Origin: Bacteroidota bacterium
GTDB taxonomy: Bacteria; Bacteroidota; Bacteroidia; Flavobacteriales; Flavobacteriaceae
Length of the DNA: 28,592 bases
NCBI GenBank assembly: GCA_023390775.1
Contig: JAEWCF010000043.1
Location: 1-28,592, forward strand
Reading direction: 5' to 3'
In this document: piece by piece, positions 23,701-28,592 of the stretch
Position numbering within the stretch: the stretch's first letter is position 1
How the letters are laid out: every line of letters starts with the position of its first letter
Position numbers and translations under genes: made by a program
The notes under the pieces: model-generated
What the model saw: the letters and a program-made list of their open reading frames with translations, nothing else
What the model was told of the DNA's origin: nothing
Database searches by the model: none

Positions 23701-25328
23701 TTCACGATCAGGTTGATCGGCACGATGCTGAAACAGCTTGGATCGGTCGAAAGCTGGACCCGTGCAAAGATCTGTTGCCCGGTCGAGATGAAGCTCGGCC
23801 CCGGGATCGGGTTGGTGTTCGTGTCGGCGTTGGCCTGCGACGTGAAATACGACACCGAATAAATCGACGGCGATTGACCGTTCAAAATCTGCGGCGTGAG
23901 TTGCGGCAGGTTGAAGATGGCGTTGAGCAATGTCAGCGAACGCGCGCACTTTACGACATCGGGAATAGCCGTGGCCGTTGCGCCGGGGGTCAGCAGCAGT
24001 TGGAAGCTCTTGACCGTAAAGCAGGGGGTGTTGGGGTTCTTGATCCGCACCCAAACCGTTTGGTTGCCCGGGCTTACGTGGTTTGTGTTGAGCGGACTGA
24101 GGTTTGCTTGAGCATCGGCCTGGCTGGCGTGGTAGGAAACGGTGGTACCGGTTGGAAGGCCTTCGGTAACCGTTGCGGTATTGGTTGAAAGGTCATAGAT
24201 ATAGGACGCGGCACCTGTATCGCATTTGTACAGGTTTACCGGATTGGGCGTGGTGAACTGCGGAAAGAATTCAATGATGATCGAATCGGTCACCGGCTGG
24301 CAGACATCGATGATGTTGGTATAGGTCACCGCATAATTTCCGGCCTGGGTCACATTGATCGATGGCCCTGTGGCGCCCGGGAGCGCAACGCCGTTCTTGG
24401 TCCAAGAAAAGGTATATTCCGAAGCGCTCAAGCCCGTGTCCAGCGTGTAGGTTTCGCCAAAGCAGACGGCCGTGTTGTTGGCCACGGTCAAATCAAGGCC
24501 AAGGACGTCCTGTCCGATGTTGAAGCTGTCGGATGAGATGAAGATCGCCGAATCGGACTCGTAGTCGGAACGGTCGGCAATCACAAGTTTGATGTGGTAC
24601 GGGGTGTTTGGCGTCAGGACCGACGATGCGTTAAGCAACACGGTCTGCCCGTTGAAATTGGATGCCGAACCCGCAGCGGCCGATCCACCGTTATAACTTC
24701 CAAAGTACTGTGCATTCTGCGAAGGGCAGGAAGAATTGTACAGGAAATCGCGGATGGTGACCACCGAGATAGGCGTATTGGTTGTGGGTACCACCGCCAG
24801 GTTGGTGGTGACGCCGGTGTTCATGTTGGTGAGAAGGAACGCAAATGCATCCGAGAACTGGCACTGGAAGTTTCCGTATTCCTCTGAGGCAAAAACAAAG
24901 TCGAAATTAAAGTGTGAAGAAATCGGCGTGAAGTCGAATTCCAGCACGGTCGCGTTGGTTGACTGCATCGTGATCCCGGCGGCGGCCAGCGTGGCTTCAA
25001 GGTCGGCATCGCCGGTCCATGCGGCGGAACCGTCGTTGAGCATCACCGTGTTGGGCCCGGCGGCGTTCATCGCGTTTCCGGTGCTGAGCACCACGCCTCC
25101 CTGCATCGGGAAGTTTGGGTTGGTGTTCTGGAAAAATCCGATTCCATTGACCGAACCAAAGTTGGATCCGGTCCTCCACGTCACGTTGGTAGCCTCGACG
25201 CAGGGGGAATTGATCAGGACGTTGTTCACCAATTGGGGAACAGAATGGCTGGTGGTGTTGACCGTGATCGGCTGGGAGAAACCGACGGCACACAGCAGCA
25301 GGAAGATCAGGGGTAATAACTTTCTCAT
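20733..25328 (-). CDS. Large T9SS type B surface protein with choice-of-anchor L domain and nine repeats
   Basis: A 1531-aa secreted protein. Signal peptide MRKLLPLIFLLLCAVGFSQ from the ATG at 25326-25328. Residues about 20-285 read as a choice-of-anchor L domain (GGVVLSTGNAMNAAGPN, LEFDFTPISSHFNFDFVFAS, EEYGNFQCQFSDAFAFLLTN). A PKD/Ig-like part follows (about 290-360), then two repeats of the kind seen in flavobacterial adhesins. Nine cysteine-paired repeats of about 71 residues and a further adhesin-type unit come next. The C-terminus (FFTPNGDGHNDTWNI, ISIYDRYGKLI, GWDGTMNGQPLPSTDYWF) is the type B T9SS sorting domain, formerly called gliding motility-associated C-terminal domain. The protein is therefore exported through T9SS to the cell surface, where it probably acts as an adhesin. 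Single gene with a strong terminator. Confidence 0.93.
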   Translation of the reverse strand: MRKLLPLIFLLLCAVGFSQPITVNTTSHSVPQLVNNVLINSPCVEATNVTWRTGSNFGSVNGIGFFQNTNPNFPMQGGVVLSTGNAMNAAGPNTVMLNDGSAAWTGDADLEATLAAAGITMQSTNATVLEFDFTPISSHFNFDFVFASEEYGNFQCQFSDAFAFLLTNMNTGVTTNLAVVPTTNTPISVVTIRDFLYNSSCPSQNAQYFGSYNGGSAAAGSASNFNGQTVLLNASSVLTPNTPYHIKLVIADRSDYESDSAIFISSDSFNIGQDVLGLDLTVANNTAVCFGETYTLDTGLSASEYTFSWTKNGVALPGATGPSINVTQAGNYAVTYTNIIDVCQPVTDSIIIEFFPQFTTPNPVNLYKCDTGAASYIYDLSTNTATVTEGLPTGTTVSYHASQADAQANLSPLNTNHVSPGNQTVWVRIKNPNTPCFTVKSFQLLLTPGATATAIPDVVKCARSLTLLNAIFNLPQLTPQILNGQSPSIYSVSYFTSQANADTNTNPIPGPSFISTGQQIFARVQLSTDPSCFSIVPINLIVNPLPPVDDFEDVIVCDSYILPALTNGQYFTGLNGTGDQLFPGDLIGETTTIYIFNQPGGPDTCPNQSNFKVTVIDPLTLSPSSGTFCGSYTLPGLEYGAYYTAPGGGGTEIPAGTAITSSQTVYVYFMTEQEPFCVIDTDFEVTIIPTPEVGTFQNVFDCTSYTLPTLAVGKYYTEPAGGGTEILPGTVITSTQTVYVHAQTTTTPVCMDDASFNVYIGYTAPADVTQCDPYTLPVLPIGNYYTGPNGTGSLIAAGTVITSPTTVYIYIPNTDTPDCMADVHFNLVISQPPVDALPNVTTCGGYTLPALANGSYFTGPNGSGDALSAGDVITADATIYVYSQFSPTCSNQASFTVTLIAPPAIDSRSDIDVCNSYTLTPLTVGNYYTGPGGTGTMLPAGTVLTESQIVYIYAQTNTTPPCSAENSFELYIFSVEADDPADVTACDSYVLPALTIGEYYANPGGPATNAASIPAGTVITASTTLYIYTESGERINCSDENVFSITINQTPVIPAIANVNACESYALPALTVGEYRTAPAGGGTKLEAGTVLTQSQTVYVYAETATNPNCTDEASFQVTIYNVDQLPNVTTCESYVLPALNVGKYYTGPNGTGALLAAGTVLNASQTVYIFGTAPFSPSCTDQTSFVVTIVDTPVAYPVSATATMVCDEDGTNDGVTTFDLSSLTSQVLGGQSGAEFSVTFHESMEDAQAGTNAVASTLMATVYVRVSNSLAPDCYAVRAININVKKLPEPSPVGGIICYDTETQTLISPYTMASGLSSSNHVFQWHNEAGVLVGTSSVYTAVLPGIYTVTATNTQTGCVSAPVSVEVMQSEPAVVTYSISDAFADNQVITVVATGIGGDYEYMLDNGSWQDSPVFENVSSGIHVVTVRDKNGCGTSTTQALVVNYPHFFTPNGDGHNDTWNIKDLDDQASALISIYDRYGKLITQIKPSGNGWDGTMNGQPLPSTDYWFAINYEEAGVAKEFRAHFSMKR
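21752..23678 (-). repeat. Nine tandem about 71-residue repeats inside the T9SS protein
   Basis: Nine head-to-tail coding units, spaced about 207-229 bp apart as judged from the C-x-SY-LP anchor. Each unit reads C-[DEGNT]-SY-LP-L--G-YYT-P-G-G--(L/I)-AGT-ITS-TVY(I/V)Y, then a second Cys and F-VTI. Each holds one Cys pair, suggesting a disulfide-stabilised beta module. The units differ throughout, so the array is old rather than freshly amplified. Confidence 0.9.
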
Positions 25329-25350
25329 GTGTGATTTACTTTTGACGCGA

Positions 25351-25383
25351 CAAATATGCGGTATAAAATCGTCTAAACGCAAA
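25351..25383 (-). promoter_or_regulatory. Candidate promoter of the T9SS surface protein gene
   Basis: On the minus strand TTTG (25383-25380) is followed after 21 bases by CATATTTG (25358-25351), one mismatch from TAnnTTTG. The ATG at 25328 lies 22 bases downstream. Confidence 0.45.
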
Positions 25384-25440
25384 AAAAATCGATGAAATGC
25401 AACATTATGGCTAAAAGAAGTGTAAAAATCTTACAAAGAG

Positions 25441-25480
25441 ATTTGCACTTTGTCGATGATATTTGCCGTTTGTCGATTTT
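25441..25480 (+). repeat. 20-bp imperfect tandem repeat in the argS / T9SS divergent region
   Basis: Two adjacent 20-base units sharing 16 positions: ATTTGC--TTTGTCGAT--T. The common TTTGTCGAT is spaced 20 bp, about two helical turns, which would put two bound proteins on one face of the DNA. It lies about 30 bases upstream of the argS -7 box. Confidence 0.7.
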
Positions 25481-25510
25481 TCGCACAGTTTCAAATTGAG
25501 TTGCATGCGT

Positions 25511-25518
25511 TATCTTTG
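25511..25518 (+). promoter_or_regulatory. -7 promoter element of argS
   Basis: TATCTTTG is a perfect TAnnTTTG match, 17 bases before the argS ATG. The -33 region holds a TTTC at 25489-25492 rather than TTTG. Confidence 0.6.
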
Positions 25519-25535
25519 CGGCACATTTATACGAC

Positions 25536-27314
25536 ATGAACCCATCGAATCCACTCGTCCCGATTGTAGAACAAGCCATAGCCGAACTTTTCGGGAATTC
25601 CCCGGCGAATCTCGAATTCCAGTCCACGCGGCGCGATTTTCAGGGCGACGTCACTTTGGTGCTGTTTCCGCTTGTCAAGGCCGTAAAATCCTCGCCTGCC
25701 GAAATCGGCCGCAGCATCGGAGACTATTTATTGGCCAACAGCGATCTGGTAACCTCGTATAATGTGGTTTCCGGATTTCTCAACATTGTGATCGCCGACG
25801 ACTATTATATCCGGTTCTTTAACGATATCCGAAACTCCGACAATTTCGGCACTTCCGGGCCCGATGCCGATGCGCCGGGAATCCTGGTCGAGTATTCTTC
25901 GCCCAATACGAACAAGCCGCTTCACCTGGGGCACGTGAGGAATAACCTCCTGGGCTATTCGGTGGCGCGCATCCTGGAGGCGGCCGGCAACAAGGTCTAC
26001 AAGACCCAGATCATCAATGACCGCGGGATCCACATCTGCAAGTCGATGATTGCCTGGCAAAAATTCGGCAATGGCGAGACCCCGGCGTCATCCGGCCAAA
26101 AGGGCGACAAACTTGTGGGCCATTACTATGTCGCATTTGACAAGGCGTACCGCGACGAGGTTAAATCCCTGATTGAGAACGGCATGACAGAGGAAGAAGC
26201 CAAGAAAAAGGCCCCGCTCATGCTCGAGGCGCAGCAAATGCTTATCGAGTGGGAGGAAGGCAAACCCGAGGTCATTGAACTTTGGAAGATGATGAATGGC
26301 TGGGTTTATGACGGTTTCGCGCAGACTTATGAAAATCTCGGGGTGGATTTTGACCGGAATTATCACGAGAGCCAGACGTACCTCCTGGGCAAAGACGTGG
26401 TTCGGATGGGCCTTGAGAAAGGCATCTTTGAACGCGATCCCGACGGTTCGGTTTGGATCGACCTCACCGCAGATGGATTGGATCGCAAAATCGTGCTCCG
26501 TTCCGACGGCACATCGGTCTACATGACGCAGGATATTGGCACCGCAATCCAGCGCGTCGCCGATTTCCCGGGCATTTCCGGAATGGTGTACACCGTGGGC
26601 AACGAGCAGGACTACCATTTCAAGGTACTGTTCCTCATCCTCAAAAAACTGGGCTTCGACTGGGCCGAAAACCTGTATCATCTTTCATATGGTATGGTCG
26701 ACCTGCCTTCGGGGAAAATGAAGAGCCGGGAAGGTACCGTGGTCGATGCCGATGAGCTGATCGACGAGATGGTGGAGACTGCCGCGCGAATCGCATCGGA
26801 ACTGGGCAAACTCGACGATTATCCCGAGGAGGAAAAACAGCGGCTTTACCGCATCATCGGGCTTGGGGCGTTAAAATATTACATCCTTAAGGTCGACCCT
26901 AAAAAGCGGATCCTTTTCAACCCTGAGGAATCGGTGGATTTTGCGGGAAACACGGGGCCCTTCATCCAATATACCTATGCGAGGATCCAATCCATCCTCA
27001 GGCGGGCGAACGGCGTTCCGGCACAGGAGGCGAATCCGGTCGCGCTCCACGAAAAGGAAAAAGAACTTCTCAAATGGCTTGCGGCCTATCCCGATACGGT
27101 ACGCCAGGCGGCTCTCGCGCACAGCCCCGCCATCATCGCGAACTATACCTATGAACTGGTCAAGGAGTACAACTCTTTCTATCAAAGTGTTCCGGTACTT
27201 GGCGAACAGCAACCCGCAAACCGGGATTTCCGGATCCAGCTTTCGGCAAAGGTTGGCCAGGTGATCGCATCGGCCTTCTCGTTGCTGGGGATCGGCGTGC
27301 CGGAGCGGATGTGA
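25536..27314 (+). CDS. argS: Arginyl-tRNA synthetase
   Basis: A 592-aa class I aminoacyl-tRNA synthetase that charges tRNA-Arg in the cytoplasm. An N-terminal additional domain (about 1-90) precedes the catalytic core. The HIGH motif is HLGH at 130-133 in SSPNTNKPLHLGHVRNNLL. The KMSKS loop is represented by GKMKSREG (393-400). The C-terminal DALR-type anticodon-binding helical domain follows from about 470 (FIQYTYARIQSILRRANG). The length is normal. The ATG at 25536 follows a good promoter at a short distance. The stop codon abuts, with no base between, the stop of the convergent TonB receptor gene. Confidence 0.97.
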   Translation: MNPSNPLVPIVEQAIAELFGNSPANLEFQSTRRDFQGDVTLVLFPLVKAVKSSPAEIGRSIGDYLLANSDLVTSYNVVSGFLNIVIADDYYIRFFNDIRNSDNFGTSGPDADAPGILVEYSSPNTNKPLHLGHVRNNLLGYSVARILEAAGNKVYKTQIINDRGIHICKSMIAWQKFGNGETPASSGQKGDKLVGHYYVAFDKAYRDEVKSLIENGMTEEEAKKKAPLMLEAQQMLIEWEEGKPEVIELWKMMNGWVYDGFAQTYENLGVDFDRNYHESQTYLLGKDVVRMGLEKGIFERDPDGSVWIDLTADGLDRKIVLRSDGTSVYMTQDIGTAIQRVADFPGISGMVYTVGNEQDYHFKVLFLILKKLGFDWAENLYHLSYGMVDLPSGKMKSREGTVVDADELIDEMVETAARIASELGKLDDYPEEEKQRLYRIIGLGALKYYILKVDPKKRILFNPEESVDFAGNTGPFIQYTYARIQSILRRANGVPAQEANPVALHEKEKELLKWLAAYPDTVRQAALAHSPAIIANYTYELVKEYNSFYQSVPVLGEQQPANRDFRIQLSAKVGQVIASAFSLLGIGVPERM

Positions 27315-28592
27315 TCAAAACGTAATCTTCACACTCGCATTCGGCGTCAGGCCGAGGCCAAACGTGTCGACGGTCTCGATTCCGGTCCCGCCCGCATCGA
27401 CGCGGTAAAAACGCGCGATCGTGTTTTGCGTGTCCAGGATATTGAGGACGGCTGCGCTGACCTGAAATTTTGCCTTTCCAAGTATCCATTCCTTCGATGC
27501 GCTTGCATTGAGCTGGAAATAGTGCGGAAGCGTTTCGGCATTTGGCCGGCCGTAATCCACGCGGGGATTCCCGGGGATCGAAAAATCCGGTTGGTCGCTC
27601 CGTACTCCCGTATACGGCCTGCCGCTGTTCCACTTGCCCCCGAGTGCCAACCGCAACCGCCTGTATTCATAAATCGCCGCGGCCGAAACACTGTGCCTGA
27701 ACCCGAAATTATTCGGGAAAATCCTTGGCGCGAAGGGATCGAAGCGGTAGTCGTTTTGGGTGTAGGCGTACGAGACCCACGAGTGGAAGGCCCCGATCCT
27801 TTTTTGCAGGAGCGACTCCAGCCCGTAAACCGCGTAGGCCCCCGAAGCGCGGAGGAGTTCAAACTGGTTCTGGAATCCCTGTTCGGAACTCGTGATCCCC
27901 TCGATGTCCTTGTAAAAGATTTCGGCTGTGGCAAGCCAGTCGTTTTTCGAAAAAGAGAGCCCCGCCGAACCCTGCCAGCTTTTCTGGACGGGAAGGTCGG
28001 AATCGTTTGCCAGGACCCAGCGCCGTTTCTCAATCCCCAGAAAATCGCGTTGCAAATCGATTACCTGTGACATCGATTGGCTCTTTCTTTCCGCAGACAT
28101 TTCCAGGTGCAAGGCATCCGCGATCCTATGGCGGAGGGATAGCCTCGGTTCAATGAGCAGCATACCGAATTCGGGGATGAAATTGCTTCGCAAGCCCGCC
28201 CTCCAGGTTGTATTTCCGGTTTCCGACGCGTGCCTGTATTCGGTATAAACGGCGTGCGTCATCAGGACTTCGGTGATTTTTCGGCGGAAGAACGGCGTAT
28301 TGACCTGGTCGAAATTGGTCACGGCGGATTGCGCCAGTTGGTAGCCCGCCTCGATCGACGATTGCCCGCGCACCATCCATTTTCCCGAGGCCTGCACATC
28401 CGAATGAAAAACCCTGTTCCGTTGGTCGAGCGACTGCCCGCTGCCGGCAACATAATGGCTGTTCAATTCATAGTTCGCCGCCGAAGCCGCGATCCGCGTC
28501 GAAAACTTTCCCGTCCAATCGGTTTCGGCCGCCACGCCCGCACCGGAGTGCTGCTGTGACAACGCATTGCTTCGCGTGAGGTCCTGCAGGAG
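27315..28592 (-). CDS. TonB-dependent receptor, C-terminal part
   Basis: The frame is open to the right edge of the window (426 codons including the stop), so this is the 3' part of a longer gene whose start lies outside. The content is a string of amphipathic beta strands with aromatic girdles typical of an outer-membrane barrel (VFHSDVQASGKWMVRG, LLIEPRLSLRHRIADALHLE, SWVSYAYTQNDYRFDP). Near the end there is a standard receptor closing segment (FQVSAAVLNILDTQNTIARF) and the protein finishes with ASVKITF, the aromatic terminal residue that barrels usually carry. The substrate is unknown. It is convergent with argS with touching stop codons (TGA/TCA). Confidence 0.88.
   Translation of the reverse strand, partial: LLQDLTRSNALSQQHSGAGVAAETDWTGKFSTRIAASAANYELNSHYVAGSGQSLDQRNRVFHSDVQASGKWMVRGQSSIEAGYQLAQSAVTNFDQVNTPFFRRKITEVLMTHAVYTEYRHASETGNTTWRAGLRSNFIPEFGMLLIEPRLSLRHRIADALHLEMSAERKSQSMSQVIDLQRDFLGIEKRRWVLANDSDLPVQKSWQGSAGLSFSKNDWLATAEIFYKDIEGITSSEQGFQNQFELLRASGAYAVYGLESLLQKRIGAFHSWVSYAYTQNDYRFDPFAPRIFPNNFGFRHSVSAAAIYEYRRLRLALGGKWNSGRPYTGVRSDQPDFSIPGNPRVDYGRPNAETLPHYFQLNASASKEWILGKAKFQVSAAVLNILDTQNTIARFYRVDAGGTGIETVDTFGLGLTPNASVKITF

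Overview
The window looks like chromosomal DNA of a Flavobacteriia member (Bacteroidota). The evidence is a type IX secretion (T9SS) type B C-terminal domain, two SusC/FecA-like TonB-dependent receptors, a lipocalin-like plus OmpA lipoprotein pair, Bacteroidota promoters of the TAnnTTTG type, and no Shine-Dalgarno-dependent starts. Base composition is clearly GC-richer than typical Flavobacterium, so this is probably a high-GC lineage of the family. I cannot name the genus. No tRNA, rRNA, insertion sequence, phage or CRISPR was seen.

Layout. 1-2597 (minus): the start of an exported protein cut by the window edge, a TIGR03643/DUF2805 small protein, a fatty acid hydroxylase/sterol desaturase and a DMT (EamA) transporter. 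2598-6547 (minus): a tightly overlapping five-gene operon, kaiC - kaiB - kaiB - PAS histidine kinase - single-domain response regulator. Across a 321-bp regulatory gap, a second single-domain response regulator and an unknown 88-aa protein run divergently (6869-7530). 7520-9251 (minus): two alpha/beta hydrolases, one a lipoprotein. 9366-9914 (plus): a general-stress-type glycine-rich membrane protein. 10048-11931 (minus): htpG. 12170-13356 (plus): lipocalin-like lipoprotein and OmpA-family lipoprotein. 13553-14488 (plus): a lone ABC ATPase. 14518-16941 (minus): secreted S9 peptidase. 17051-18058 (plus): a FabH-like ketoacyl synthase III. 18154-20529 (minus): outer-membrane TonB-type receptor with an unusual heptamer-repeat leader. 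20733-25328 (minus): a 1531-aa T9SS surface protein with nine internal repeats. 25536-27314 (plus): argS. 27315-28592 (minus): C-terminal part of a second TonB-dependent receptor, running off the window.

The most interesting region is the Kai-like locus. KaiC keeps both ATPase domains and a Ser-Ser pair where cyanobacterial KaiC has its Ser-Thr phosphosites. It ends in a charged coiled-coil extension instead of a KaiA-binding tail, and no kaiA is present. It is followed by one canonical and one diverged KaiB, then a histidine kinase that has no KaiB-like sensor domain of its own but overlaps the diverged kaiB gene. This suggests a KaiA-independent timer or ATP-driven switch whose output passes through a two-component relay, with the KaiB-like domain that SasA carries in one chain supplied here as a separate protein. 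The output role is inference.

Other regulatory oddities are a 13-unit heptamer array directly in front of a receptor start codon, heptamer arrays on both sides of a terminator, inverted repeats in the kai divergent region, a 20-bp tandem repeat between argS and the T9SS gene, and a terminator-like hairpin directly before an apparently near-leaderless ABC gene.
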